A stretch of 64,000 nt of DNA from Trematomus loennbergii (GCA_012861695.1 JAAOOA010000033.1:13548434-13612433), one strand, 5' to 3'; shown: positions 1 to 13,062, numbered from the stretch's first letter. Program-made: numbers and translations. Notes: generated by a model from the sequence alone, not told the origin.

Positions 1-330
1 TCCTCCGCTTACACCCACAAGCACAAACTCACACAGATGCATTCACACTCATCTGGCAACATCAAATTTCACACATGTGCACTGTACAAAAGCCACACTT
101 GCGAACACACTGCTACATACATTGATTTAGTACATGTATACACACAAATACGACCTCAGCAAGGTGAACACACGTGTGCACACACACAGACAAGTGTATT
201 TGTGTGTGTTCTGTACACACATGTCTATGTTGTATAATTCTTGGCAGTGTGTGTTTGTGCATTTTTAACATTTTTACGTCTGTTCCTTTTCATTTACACA
301 TACATGCACACATGTCTACGTGGGTTTCAA
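1..330. repeat. CA/TG-rich low-complexity DNA
   Basis: The stretch is dominated by short interrupted runs of CA, ACAC and TGTG (for example around 174-215). The open frames across it are low-complexity translations (His/Thr or Cys/Val), so I do not call a gene. It looks like a degraded dinucleotide microsatellite. Confidence 0.6.
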
Positions 331-365
331 CGTGTGTTGTTCGTGCCTGGATTCTTACAAAGTAA

Positions 366-1040
366 AATACCATCATTTATATTCATACCCTTCGCCTGAG
401 GAGAAAGCGAGCAGCACACTTTGTATTCGACTCTAATGCACATAAGACACGGACCCATTTTATAAATAATGATTCACCCTTCAGGCTTTTACTTTCCCTC
501 CTGCTCATCTATGGGTTTCCCATGAGTTTCATATTTCACATTTTTATTTTAGTATTAATAAAATGTAAAGTCTACTTTTCCTTCCAATTTGCACGTGTTG
601 CCAATATATGCCAGGTTTACTTTTTAAAACATTTTTCCAGTAAAAAGGCAAGGGATCACATTTTCTCAGTTTAACTTGCTGCCATACATAAATAAAACTC
701 TCTCATATTATCTGCTAAAGCCCAGCAGATGCACCACCAAAACCAATCGAGTGGGACGCCTGTAAACTGCAGTGTAGTGGCCCTGAGGAGGCTGAAACAC
801 TTTAGTTATCGTCTAATTTGTTTACAGTGCTTCTGCTTTAAAATTAATGAGAAAGAGCAGCGATGAGGCCTTTACTTAAAAGTTACAATTAAACAAGTTT
901 AGCTTTAGTGTTACCATCCTTTGTCATGTTATTTTCGTTCTGTTTAAATTATTTTTAACACAGTATATAAACAGATGTTTTTACCATATTGAGCCTACCC
1001 TATCTTTCAAGCTACTCATCTATTCCCCTTTTTCTCAGCA
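366..1040. other. unannotated, nothing recognised
   Basis: AT-rich sequence without a long open frame, splice-bounded exon or repeat end that I recognise. Confidence 0.4.
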
Positions 1041-1049
1041 ACAACTCCT

Positions 1050-1480
1050 ATCTGTTACGGTTTCTATTTATGTTTTCATTTTCCACCTTTTGTTTTGAAA
1101 TGTTTTCCTCCTTGTGTCTTCTCTGTTCCTTCTTCCTGTGTTTGCCTTCCTGTCGTTAGTTTCCCTGGTGTGTCTGATTGTCTGATTGTGTTCACCTGTT
1201 GCCCTTGTGTTTCTGCCTCCCTTACCCCAGCTGTGTCTTGTCTTGTGATTAGCCCTCTCTGTATTTAGTCTTGTCTTCCCCTGTGTGCCTTGTCGGTTCA
1301 TTGTTGGTTTTTCCTGTCCCCCACCTGTTGGCTCTCATTCCTAGTGCTACCCTTGCTATCAGCTTTGTAAATAAAGCTCATTTTTTGTTTCTAGACCTGT
1401 TGCCTCTTTTTGTAGTCTGCAGTTGGGTCCTACCTTTTCCACGCTACCTAATACTATCTGCAATAATACATATATACTTC
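1050..1480 (+). repeat. LTR-like repeat fragment (retroelement LTR or relative)
   Basis: A pyrimidine-rich block has the order seen in many fish LTRs: 'cttgtgtcttctctgttcc', 'cacctgttgcccttgtg', 'ccagctgtgtcttgt', then an AATAAA signal at about 1369-1374 and 'gcagttgggtcctacc'. A second copy with the same motif order is at 37.58-37.66 plus 38.71-38.94 kb. No internal coding region adjoins it, so a solo LTR or fragment is likely. The family assignment is by memory of fish repeats and is not certain; borders are approximate. Confidence 0.45.
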
Positions 1481-1674
1481 AATGACCTGAAACCAACTAG
1501 ACTACACTTACGCTTTTTATATGTTTGAAGTACATTTTCAATTCCACGTCCTGCACATCACCTATTAGCGGATTTACTTCTCATGATTCTTAAAGATATT
1601 ATACCTTGCGTCATTGATATTTTTGTTCAATCACTTAGGTATGATACTTTATAAACTCACTCACTTACATATCA

Positions 1675-1708
1675 TAACCCTAACCCTAATCCTAACCCTA
1701 ACCCTAGA
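1675..1708. repeat. interstitial telomere-like repeat
   Basis: Five CCCTAA-type units, one of them varied (CCTAAT), in otherwise AT-rich DNA. It is short and internal, so it is an interstitial tract and not a chromosome end. Confidence 0.8.
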
Positions 1709-4560
1709 GAATCTAAATAATAATCATAAATTGTGTCTATCAAATCTAACTCTGTAAATGAACTAGTAGTTGTCATATGTATAGTGGAGTAAAATGTACA
1801 GTATTTAAATCGAAACAATTTGAATGTGATGGAAGTATTCAAGTGAAATAAAACAACAATTGATTTTAAGTTTCATTCTACCTTCAGCATAAGCTTTAAT
1901 CTACATAATAAGTATAACACACAGTAAAATAAATGTAGATTTTCCACTCCTGGGAAAATCAAAACATTTAAAGTTCACTTCCCGGTCAAACCAGTCCAGT
2001 AGCACCCTAAGTCTATCGACCATTGGAGACTGTCAACACCCTTAGTTGTTCAGAAGTATCAGACATTATTTTATTCATGCAGCATAGCAGATTAGCCACC
2101 TTTGTAAAGAGCAAGTCTCTTCAGGACAGAGCTGCTCCACCTCCTGCTGAGTGCGATACAGGATAGGGTCATAGCAGGGACATATTTACTGATATAATCT
2201 GTTTGGCAGCTCTATGATGAGGAGATCAGCTAGACAGGGCTATGATCCTCCTGAGCAGGTGACCTTTCCACCCGACACAAAAAGGGAAACGTGGAGAGAC
2301 AGAGAGACATGAGGATGGTGGAGCTGTTAGTGACACTGACATTTGTATACTGCAGTGTCATAGCAGTGTCAATCTGTCACTGAGTTGTAGATTTATTGTA
2401 GATTTATTGTAGATTTATCCAGAGCATATGTTCCCTTTCAGCCACTATTATAAACCCTCCTTTATATGCTTTATTTTCAAAGGATAGTTTTGTTTCTTTC
2501 TCTAGCTTGGTTAGCTGAATTTAAACTAAAACAGCTGCAATATATAGGATGTATAAATGCTAGTGCTAGCATTGCAACATGCTCACAATGTTTTTTGAGC
2601 AAGACCAATCGGCTATTTCGACAATTAAAAAATCACTCCTAAAACCTTTTTCTGAGTTTTTAACCGTAATCTCTGGTGTTGTTGTGTCTTTTATCAATTG
2701 ACAGTAAAGTCAAACCAGCAGAAAAGAGGAATTATTTTGCAATGGCTGGCACTGAAAAAGCCCCAGGTAATACATGTTTCTTCAAAGCACAATTACCAAA
2801 AAGGAACTAAATAAATATTTAAAAAACGCTGTAGTGTCTCATAAATTATTGGGCAACTGTTTAATAGTGTACATCAGAGAAGACAGAAGTAACTCTTATA
2901 AAAATAGTATAGTCTAAACGCAGCGCAGCATTTCGAAAAAAAGCTTTTTGTAAACCTGTTAAATTACTTTGTCTTTGTAGCACATGTATGTCACAGAGTT
3001 AATTATTTCAAGCAGCAGATATATTAACAAGGTTTCACATAGTCTCAAGTGATCGGGAAGGCTTTTTCATCTTGAAGAAAAAAATGACTTAACTTTAATC
3101 ATGTTGACATTACATCAAAGATGGGCATCTCGTTTCTGTCAACCCCGGAAACAGCAGTGCTTCATTAAAATTAAACTGAACTGTGTCAGGAAATAGAAAC
3201 AACTTCTCTGATAGATTCCAACTGTGTTTGCCTGAAATTATCAAGAGAGAAACTGTAACTGTCCTTAAAGTGCACATTTATAAGTGTGCAATTATTTATT
3301 CATGCAATGTCTGGAAAATATCCTAATTTAAAACCAGAACAATGACACATACTTCAAAGATGAGAAAAGTGTAATACGTTTTAGTTGAAGGTTGAGAAAT
3401 GATTCAATAAAGCATTATTTTTGTAATATTGGATGTCTAAATATGTTAGTGTCACAACCACAGCTTTTATATTCAGGTAACCCATGCATACACACTGCAA
3501 TTTCTTAGCCAATCAGGACATGTTCTCATCCTCTGGGGATAAGTATTTGAACCTCAGTAAATTACTGAAAAGGTAAAGAAAGTTATGCACTGGAAGTATA
3601 ACTATGCAAATGTTGATATTTGAAAAAACTTTGTCAGTGGAGGATACCTCATCAACATGCAACTCATCTCTTTACTATTTTCTGTTCAAAACATACCCTT
3701 TCCTCAGTCTTTCTACCTCAGTGCATTTGCACTGAAACTCAACTTGTTGAGCCTGCACCTTGACATGAAAGATGATGGCAGAGGGGCAGCTATTTTTGTT
3801 TGTTATTTTTCTACTGACTTTTTGAAAGTATCCATTGTGTAAAGATGAACATGCCAGACTTATTGACAGGCTGACCTTCGGTTCAGCAGTTAATGAGAGT
3901 GAAAACCAAGTAAACAGCTTTCTTATTCTCTCTTCGCCCAGAGGGGCTCTTCACCGTTTGGGTAGAAGGAGGAGGAGGAGAAGGTTTGGTTGTAATGCTA
4001 AAATCTCTGCATCACTCCTCTCATTGCTGAGGAAGCAGAGAGGAAAGTATAATAATTGTAGGAAAAGAGATGTACACAGACCTAGACTGGGAGGAGAAAA
4101 AAGTGAAAGACTGGCATATTTCCCCACCACCACTGCCGCGTCAACTTCCTCTCTTCCCTTCATTCTTCCTCCCAGTTAGCAGAGATTTAAAAAGATGAGA
4201 TCTTTCAAAGTGGAGGAATTATATTAAGCTTTCCTCTGGGGTTATGTTGAGCTCCTGCTGCTTTTCTCAGAGAGCAAATGCTGCGAGGTGAGCCGGCAGG
4301 ACAGAGCCCGCCTGGGGAGATTAAAATCTGCGACTAAGGGCCCATCTCTGCAGAGGGCTGTCATATCGGTTTAACGGTTATCATCATGGCGAGCCTTGGA
4401 CGCCGGTTTAGGCCTGACGCCACGGAGAAGCTTTCTCACTTGTGTTTTATCCAGTCTTGAGACTGGCAGAGGAGTGTTGAGTTAATGGGACAAAGCACAT
4501 ATATACTAACAAAGGACTGGCTTATCTAAAGCCAGTTGAGTAGCACTTGAAATGGTTTGG
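1709..4560. other. unannotated, nothing recognised
   Basis: No coding region could be supported. A small 12-bp tandem repeat (three units of 'ttgtagattta' type) lies at about 2385-2417. The stretch 3,940-4,420 is more GC-rich than its surroundings and could be conserved non-coding DNA, but nothing in the sequence proves this. Confidence 0.35.
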
Positions 4561-4569
4561 CTCTATGAA

Positions 4570-4690
4570 ACCTGATGTACTTATATGATTCTGTTTTCTT
4601 CAAGTTTGTATCTTCTTGGTCGAATGCACTTATTGTAAGTCGCTTTGGATAAAAGCGTCAGCTAAATGAAATGTAATGTAATGTAATGTC
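4570..4690 (+). repeat. LINE2/SINE 3' tail with ATGTA tail
   Basis: The block contains 'gtaagtcgctttggataaaa' followed by 'gcgtcagctaaatga' and a short tandem tail of 'atgta' units. This is the 3' end shared by fish L2-type LINEs and the SINEs that use them. Only the tail is present; the 5' part is missing or too diverged to see. Confidence 0.65.
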
Positions 4691-4699
4691 CTCATTAAT

Positions 4700-7330
4700 G
4701 TAAAAACATACTTTCTAAATGACAACTACCTCGTCTCACTTGGCCAGGTTACCATCTCACGCTTGTATCCTATTATCTTTAAATGAATTACAATCTGTGG
4801 GTTGTAAGATATGAAAGGCACTGCAAATTATTTTAATATTCAAAAGCAGAGAAACATGAACCCTCTTTATTAATCTGTAGGCAGGGTCTTTTTAAGTTTG
4901 ATAATCAAATACACACCAACTAAGACAACAACAAAGTGACAGTAGACCATCATGTTTTGGAGAGTATAAGTTAAATGGATTGGGAAATATTGTCTAATAT
5001 AGACGGTACTTGACGGTCATGGGTTTGCATTCTTTCTTTCCACATAAGATGAAATAAATGAAAACATATGATTTGTAGGATATGTGTCTGATGAATACAG
5101 TGTCCAATTCCAATTGAATAATGTAATATGATAATAATGACATTATTCTGCAAAATATGATTTTCAAAATGTCCGTGGTAAATATGTGTACTCTTCCTTG
5201 TACATTTATTTGAATATGTACGCACAAAAACAAGGCTATTATTTATTGTAGCAAGACACTTCACATCATATTTCAAATTCTGAATGGATACAATTGGATG
5301 TTATCAAAATAGTTCCTCTGTTAACACATACTGTGTGGTGTTTTTGACTTCACTTTTGGGTCTTTCTGCTCTGTCAGAGACATATAATGGTGGGTGGCTA
5401 GAATATGTGGAAGCGCTCCAGTGACTACAACATTAATTATGGCATTTCTGTCTAGTTTGTTTATGTATAAATTCAACATATTTCAATTAGAATCCAAGTC
5501 CACGTTTCCCGTCTGACAGATCGTTTCCCGGCCTTTTGCCCAGTGCATGCTGGGATATGCTCTAGTGGTAATGTGCGCACTGAGAAAACTAACACATGAG
5601 TGTGGTTGTTTCTGAATTTTAATAGTGCAGATTTCTTTCTCCTTTAAACCAGCTAAGATGTGATTGACAGCAGCAATCACACTTACATAGCCTAAATGCT
5701 GTTTTCTGGAATTAAACCGAGATGGCGTATAATGCAGCATGTCCCATTTTCTGGCCAGAGCCTCTAGGGAGAGGAAAAGAAAAAAAGATTTTCACTGGAG
5801 CTCCTAAATGATGAAGCGTGCAATCTCTGCAGGAAGTAGCAATGTTCTCACCTCATATCAGATTAAATTGTCCATCTAATTGGGGCAACATGGCTCCTCC
5901 TTAAATGAAAAGGAATCAGCACTTCAGGACTGAGGCATGTGATGACAGTCTGAGGAGAAGGTAGCATAAAGGCAGACAAGGGAAGATATGAGAAAACATT
6001 GAAGGAAAGAGGAAAATGGAGATGTAAAAATACAGTGGGAAGAGAGAGAGATATGTGCTGCTGAGAAATTGGAAAGCATGCTGCCATTAAAATCACCCTC
6101 TTCTTGGAGGATAATCAACTGCTACACATCCACACAGTCAGCCTTTCCTGCATCATTACATATTGGCATGTGCCGAAACCCAGTCATATTAATTGACCTC
6201 CTTAATTCTGCTCAAGTTGTAACTAAGCCTGTCAATGCAGATAATCAATGGCCGCATAATTATATAAACAAAGATACAGCACTGTACAGCCAATCACAGC
6301 TCATCCAATATGTATATTAATTTTCCCACAGGAATGTGTTCTGATCATGATGCTAATATATTTCCTTTTTTTTTATGCCAAGACAAAACAGTCTTCTTTT
6401 TTTAAATGCGTTGTAACTTGTTTGAAACAAGTTATTGATGTAGTGTTTCTAACTGATGTTTAATTTGTGACCAAATGATGTCTTTTATCAATATGAATCC
6501 TGTCATATGTTGGCAGTTTGATCAGTTTCTCCAAAAAGATTAAATATAATCTAGTATGCATGAGATCCAAACGTTTATAATATAATCTATTTTTGGATGA
6601 TTCTCTGCAACATCATACGCTGCTCTGCCATGTTTTCCACTTATTTTTGTTATCTCGTCACTTTGTATTAGTGGAAGGACCCTATTTGACCCAACTATTA
6701 GACAACCCTAATGAAGCCAAACCCCTAAAAAAAGAAATGTTCAAAGATAAAAAACCCTTGATCAGGCTACTTTAGTTGGACAAGATTCCCTGAGATGATT
6801 CTAAGTCCAAGCCTCTGAGACTGTTCTCTCGTAAAAAATTACTCTTCCATTAAAGCTTATTGCAAGTCCCACATGTAGCATGTCCAAATTGTTTTCAACT
6901 GCAGATGATCTAATCCTCCTTATTAGCAACATTCTTATACACAGACCTTCCAGAGATTGGAATATTCCCTGATGTTTCGGGGGAAAACATTGTCTTACAG
7001 TATAGCTGTGCCAATATGGTATATAGTATAAGAAATGTGCACTGCCACTGTTTTCCCTCCATCACACATTAGCAAAATTACCACTTTTATCCCATCCACT
7101 ATTATGGAAGCCAATAAGCCAACAAAAATCATTTTCTGTATCAAAGCAAATTTGCATCTTGGCATTGCTTCAAGTTGTGTGGACTTCCAGGCATCTCAGG
7201 AGGCAATGGAGTAACCATGCTTCGAAGTACATGGTCTTGGTCCATGGTGTTTTCGCATTTTTTTTTACCATGCCCTTAATATGTAGGGCCTCTTTCAACT
7301 AAATCACTCCTTTAAAATAAAACAATGAGG
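4700..7330. other. unannotated, nothing recognised
   Basis: AT-rich DNA with only short, low-quality open frames and no splice-bounded exon or repeat terminus that I could support. Confidence 0.35.
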
Positions 7331-7340
7331 ATTTGGTATA

Positions 7341-8162
7341 TATATGTGACTCGCTCTATCGGAATCAGTCGGAAGTCGCAACGGCTCATTTTAAAATAAA
7401 CGTGGATTTGCGTAAAAAAACTGTTTTTCGGGGTTTGGGTGTTTTGTTTGATTTTAATACATTTTTGAAGCTTGTGAAGGGAAGATGACAGGCACCGCGC
7501 ACTCTGCTCTTCCGCAGTGCAGCTCCCCCTCCCTCCGGCTGAAATTATGAATGTAAGGCATATAGTAATCATAGATAACACGGCAGGGTCCGTTACAGTT
7601 TGTTTTCATCTGAATTCAAAAAACAAAGTCTTGGCTTTCAGAATATTAAACTTGTTTCGGCAAATTTAGATGATAAATACAACTTTGAAGCTTGTAACGG
7701 CATAATTACAAGCGGAGAACGGAGTAACTTAACGTCACAGCAGGCATAACAACGGCCGGTGTTTCTCGTGAGTGTTTTCGCCGGGAAACAAACACAATAC
7801 ACACAAATGCAAAAATACACAAACACACACACACACATACACACACACACTCGCGAGCTTCCCCCAGACTAGTAATCCAAACGAAAATATTTTCCCTCCG
7901 TACTACTTTGATAATTTGCTCCGCTAATAATCAATCAGATCGATGGATTCCAGAGAAGAGGAAACTTTGAAGGCCTTTTTCTCAAAATGATGACTCGGTG
8001 ACAGTCATTATATAATGTGACATATTTTGCTTAATATTTGGAGTACAACAACAATCCTGATATCATTAGAAAGCTAGGAATCTCCTCTTTCCAACAGTGT
8101 ATACAACGCAAAATGTGTCTTCGGGTCAATGCGACTGATTTCGATAGAGCAGGTCACATATA
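7341..8162. mobile_element. TIR element, non-autonomous (about 820 bp)
   Basis: The left end (TATATGTGACTCGCTCTATC, then GGAATCAGTCG) matches the reverse complement of the right end (TATATGTGACCTGCTCTATC, then GAAATCAGTCG) at 25 of the 28 positions after the initial TAT. Flanking sequence is TA-rich, so a TA or TATA target duplication is possible but cannot be separated from the ends. No transposase frame is inside. A CA microsatellite at 7,821-7,850 lies within it. The superfamily is unknown to me. Confidence 0.65.
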
Positions 8163-9017
8163 ATGATATACAGTATGATATCAAATATTTTTACATTAAA
8201 ATAATATATAGTGTTTATATATTGTGATGGACTAACAGTCTGGCTTGCTTTGCTGCTCTGCTGTTTTCCTCTTGCAGGAGCCTGGGTGGATGCACAGTGT
8301 AGCTAATTTGGGCAGTATTGTTGCAGACTGGTGACAATGGAGTTGACCATCCAGTCAGCTAGTTTTACTGAAAATAAACTGACTGGATGACTTGCAATTC
8401 TTACCAGTTTAAATATTTCCTAGGTGAAAAAGAGGTGTTGCCTGTAATCACAGCTCACTTGCATCTTTACTTTCAGAGGCCAAATTAGTAGATGATTAGA
8501 AGGTGTTTTATCATCAGCCCTTCTAAATTGTACATCCTACTAGTTGACTCGTTAATTAATCTTCTCTGAGGTTGTAGACTCCCTAATCCAAATCAGTAAA
8601 CTATTTTGTTTTGACACTGTTGATGGATTGTTGCAGTAAGTATCCAAATGTTATTCCCTCTACACTGATTTGATTCTTTATAATTGCATGATGGTGGTAT
8701 CTATTCTTCTTTGAATGAGAAAGCTTTTGATATGCCTCAAATGAATCAGTAAAGAATAGGTGTCCTGGTTTCTCCCTGACAGAAAATGAAAACTAATGCA
8801 GGCACTTAAGAAGCCACATCAAAGAAAGACACAGCACTCAGAATGCTAAAGGTGTGGAGTCAGTCCTCATTCAAATTACATTTCATCTGGTGACATCCAC
8901 TGAAACTTGCAATGAGCGCAGCAGATGAATACGATTAACTTTCCTGATCAACAGTAGTCAACAGAGCCCTTGCAATATTTCTGTAGGCTTCAATGTATTT
9001 TTCTTCTAAACAAGTAT
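8163..9017. other. unannotated, nothing recognised
   Basis: No gene or repeat terminus could be supported in this AT-rich interval. Confidence 0.35.
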
Positions 9018-9025
9018 GTTTGCAG

Positions 9026-9708
9026 CATGGGCGTAGGAAGCATCCTCAATGTGGGTGGGACAATTTGACGGGAAACAGAGAAACAGAGTAAATGTCATTT
9101 CCTGTATTCTGGTGCATTTTAACAGGTGGTTTGATACTTTTAAGTGGCTATACTAGCATGAGGAAAATTATGGGTACATTTTGTAATTTCATCCAGTAGT
9201 AAAGAAACATATTTGATTATTAATTCAGAGCTGTCTTTAATAAAAAAAAACACTGAAAAATGTTCTTATGTCCATGTTGTCTGGGGGAGCAAACATATCA
9301 AACCAAGAGATCGTCAGCTTTGATTTTCGCTGTATTAACAATTTCCTGAACATTTTGTGTGTGTGTCATTCACCCTACCTCCGCTACTGACATCGGTTCA
9401 TACAGATCTGAGCTGTCCACCGCAACTATGGCAACACTCCATGAACAAACGCGCGCTATGTGACAATCTGCCTTGGTACAAAGTAGCAGTGAAAACATGG
9501 TACGGAGTTTCATTGATATGGGCATTCGCTCAATAAGCAAGTGGAATGGATTTGATAATGAAGGACTGACACAGCGCTCTACAAAGAGCGCAAGTGGATA
9601 GACCGATGCACAGACCTTCGACATGGTAAAAGTCGGGGGGTCTAAACTAATCATTTTAAAAGGTGGGGGGGACTTGTCCCACCCTCATAACCCTAACCCT
9701 AACCCATG
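9026..9708. mobile_element. hAT-like non-autonomous element with 8-bp TSD
   Basis: The element begins CATGGGCGTAGG and ends CCCATG. It is flanked on both sides by the identical 8-bp GTTTGCAG (9,018-9,025 and 9,709-9,716), the size expected for hAT-superfamily insertion. Subterminal GGGTGGGACAA (near 9,051) is mirrored by TTGTCCCACCC (near 9,674). The right terminus has three CCCTAA-type units where a mirror of the left end would be expected. No transposase is encoded. Confidence 0.75.
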
Positions 9709-9716
9709 GTTTGCAG

Positions 9717-11140
9717 ATGAAACCATATGCTTTTTTACCTACTACATGTTTTTTAGACAGTCCCACAGGCTGGCCGTCGTCAAGCCAGCAAAACACGCTG
9801 TGCGCAAAATGGTACTGCCAACAAATTTGCATGAAAAGCTAAAACTTATGTAAATTACATAAAGTGGTGCTTTCAATAATCTGGCCACTAGGTTTTGGTG
9901 GCACTGTTTGGCAATCAAAGTTGAAATGGTTTTCGCTAATTGAAATTCCAAGAAAATGGCACTCAAGCTACATCTCAGTGGTAAAGACACAGAACGACAA
10001 CAGAGGATCATGGACATCTAACCAAATGATCTTCCGAGTGTTTCAAATTGAATTAAATCTTTGGATTATTTTTCGTTGACGGCAAAAGGAAATGGAAACG
10101 TCTTGAGCAAGGAGTCGAAACACAGAGATCACAGGAGAGCTCGAACCTGATGGCAAACACTGAAGATTTATTTCAAATTACCGCCAGAGAATTGACAAAG
10201 ACATTTGCTGCAGCAACAAAATGACACAGCTCCTGCATAACCAATTATAGAGATCTCTTGCAAAAACCAAAGTATTTATCTAGTTCTAGATCAAACTATT
10301 CTCAAGGAGAAAGTTGCTCCCCCAAGGTTGCATGCCTGAACTCTGACGACAGGAGAGAGTGATAACGTGGGTAAATATTGTCCTCAACACTTCCCGTTTT
10401 GGTGTCAATTTGTTCGTCAAATTTGTTCTCTCGGCCAATATATTATAAGTGATGTTTTTATGCAAAAGAATAAAAGCCAAAATGTAATAAATCACAACAT
10501 AAATAAATTGCGAAATATAATTGAATATCCATAGGACAAATCAAATTTATTTTTGTGACCACACAGCCTTTTCTCTACGGTAAGGGACAGCAATTAGCAG
10601 AAATGTAAATTGTATCTATGCATAATTGTGTTAGAAGTAAATCAATTATGTTTCGCTAAAGATTTGCATGTCATGTTGTAAGAGTGCATGTTTATTAAAC
10701 ATAGTTAGCTGCATCGGCAGCATCCGGTGTATCAGTAAAAATGGAATCACTGAGCTCAGGGGACATTTGGAAGTCTTTAGTTGTTACATGAGTCATTAAT
10801 TGCAATAATGACGCAAATGCATTTATAATAAACATACAGAAATACATGCATACTGGCTGTCCCGGATGCGGCTCAGACTGCATCCCAGGTGGCTCATGTA
10901 TGTAGCTATTCATCTGTGCTGACTGTGAGAATCCAAAAAGCTGGTGGTGATGACGTTTTCTTGAAGAGTTCCCTAACTGGATTATTTAATTGACTCTGCT
11001 ACTAAAGCATGATCAAACCATCCAACAGGATCATCCTTCCTTCCGTTGCAGTTCATTTCCTTCTAAGGACAGAGGGTGTCGTTTTTCTCATACTGATATT
11101 CTGAACAAACTGTGCTGTTGTATTTGCTGTAAAGTGTCTT
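9717..11140. other. unannotated, nothing recognised
   Basis: No supported gene. Short open frames here have no recognisable domain. Confidence 0.35.
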
Positions 11141-11144
11141 TACT

Positions 11145-11240
11145 GTAGGGTATTTTATTATATGTACAGCACTTTGGCTCGACCAAAAATCGTTTAAAAA
11201 TGTGCTATATAAATAAAACTTGATTTGATTTGATTTGACT
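11145..11240 (+). repeat. LINE 3' tail (TTTGA tandem tail)
   Basis: 'cagcactttggctc', then 'gtgctatataaataaaact' and a repeated 'tgattt' tail is the typical 3' end of fish CR1/L2-like LINEs or dependent SINEs. Only the tail is visible. Confidence 0.6.
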
Positions 11241-11771
11241 TCATCCTAAAATCCCAGATTCATGAATCAAAACTCAAACAAACTTAAAGTCCTTATAAAT
11301 CTGTCATAATTCATGAAAAACTAAATCTAGTGCTATTCAGCATTGTAGTTTTGAAAAATAAATAAAAATAATCTGTAAAAAACAGCCCTCAACAGGGATG
11401 TTTATATTGTTTTTAGCTTGTGAGTTTGTGTGTGTGTGTCAAGATTGCGACATGTGCTTGTAAAGACACCAACGGCAGCGAGAACTACTGTAGAAGACCT
11501 TTTGATTACTCTGCAAGGTCTGTCTGTCTGCAATGTTAAAAAATGTTCAGATGTGTACTGAGATCAAAATGAAGGTCGAGTCTGAAGATGAGGTCCGATA
11601 AAGTGGGTTGAAAGGGCCATTACCCTCCCCGCTATAGACCCCTGGCCATCAAAAAGCTTTACAAGTGTGCAGTTAATATAAAAATAAAGGCAGAGTTCAA
11701 AGATGAGTGTGGTCAGAGCAAGGGCACAAGAAGTATGGGGGTAGGAAGTGCCAATTACCCCCCCCCCCCAG

Positions 11772-12438
11772 CATGCATACATATACTTGTCGACCCGGTC
11801 CCAATTTGACGTATGGCTTGAACCAATCGCAAGATCATTCCTAGTTTTATGTGAATTCGTTCGAAAACATTTGCAGAAGTGTTGATTTATACTGACAGTA
11901 TCCTCATGCTTGAAAAAAACAGTATAGGACAAGATTTATGAATTAGATCAGGATTAGGATTTCTGGCTAATTTCTAATGAAAAAAATTCTAAATATTAAA
12001 GTCAATGCTTTTATAGCATTGACTTTTTGCAACGTGGACCTGATAAAATAAAGTACATGTGGTTACTTCCCAGAAAAGACATAAATAGGAAGCTTGATAA
12101 AAATGTGTTTGATTAAGTTGCATGGACAACTTGCACTCAGCTCCCTTCAATCGCATATATTTGTTTCTTACAGGTGAAACCATGTATTTTAGCGTTCAGA
12201 ATTGGTTTGTTAACATTACGATTTAGGCTTGTATCATTTATGGTTAATGTTAGTTTAAACGTATCTTATCAACCCACAAATGTCGGTCAAATATGCCATA
12301 TAGCAAACCTACTGCTGCAAAAACTATAAAAGTGACAACATTTGCATACTTGCATTCACATAAAACTAGGAATGATCTTGCGATTGGTTCAAGCCATACG
12401 TCAAATTGGGACCGGGTCGACAAGTATATGTATGCATG
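11772..12438. repeat. perfect 85-bp inverted repeat with 497-bp spacer
   Basis: Arm 11,772-11,856 is the exact reverse complement of arm 12,354-12,438 (85 of 85 by eye). Each arm contains 'gtcgacccggtcccaatt'. The spacer holds a small hairpin at about 11,999-12,026 (AAGTCAATGC / GCATTGACTT). No target duplication is evident outside the arms, and no protein domain is encoded. It may be a TIR element or two oppositely oriented copies of one short repeat. Confidence 0.85.
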
Positions 12439-12439
12439 T

Positions 12440-12598
12440 ATTTTTTTTTCTTTTAATGTTTATTTTATTATTTTTCTTTTAATGACTGATTTTAAATGCC
12501 ATTTTTAAAATGTCTTCCATTTTTGTAAAGCACTTTGAATTACCTTGTGTTGAAAGGTGCTATATAAATAAACTTGCCTTGCCTTGCCTTGCCTTACT
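12440..12598 (+). repeat. LINE 3' tail (CTTGC tandem tail)
   Basis: 'gtaaagcactttgaattacc', then 'gtgctatataaataaacttg' and a 'ccttg' tandem tail. Same class of LINE 3' end as the block at 11.2 kb but a different terminal repeat unit. Confidence 0.65.
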
Positions 12599-13062
12599 TT
12601 ATTGTAAACTACTGTGTAAATTGTCCTCTGGCAGTAAACAAACAACATCAATTTGTTTCATGGTGAAATACAATCCAGATCAAAATCAGTTTAAACCAAT
12701 TTGCTCCTCTCATACAATCAGAGTATTACTGAGTGAAATTAGTAAATCCAAGCAAAAAGTACATTAATACTTAAGGTCAGATTAATGTAAGCCTTCAGGG
12801 AGTAACTTAAGCTTGGATTTAGAAGTGTGTATGTGTGTGTGTGTATTCTTTGTCACCTTACGTTGTCATGGGGATTGCATGTCTGTGTATGTGCGTATGT
12901 CTTATGTAAAGCACTTTAAATTGCTCTGTTTATAGAGCCCTTGATAGCTACTGTGTGAATGCTAAGACTGCCTTTGTCAGAATAACTTAAACCTCTAGAG
13001 ACGATTAAATACACTCACATGCACAAACAACCGGATCACCTTGACCTTTAGAGCACTTGTGG

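Noticed and set aside
1675..1708. Chromosome end
   Set aside because: Only a few imperfect units, with long non-telomeric sequence on both sides.
11564..11932. 122-codon frame over the left 85-bp arm
   Set aside because: Shares a peptide with the frame at 12,293-12,508 only because both cross the inverted repeat; no other support.
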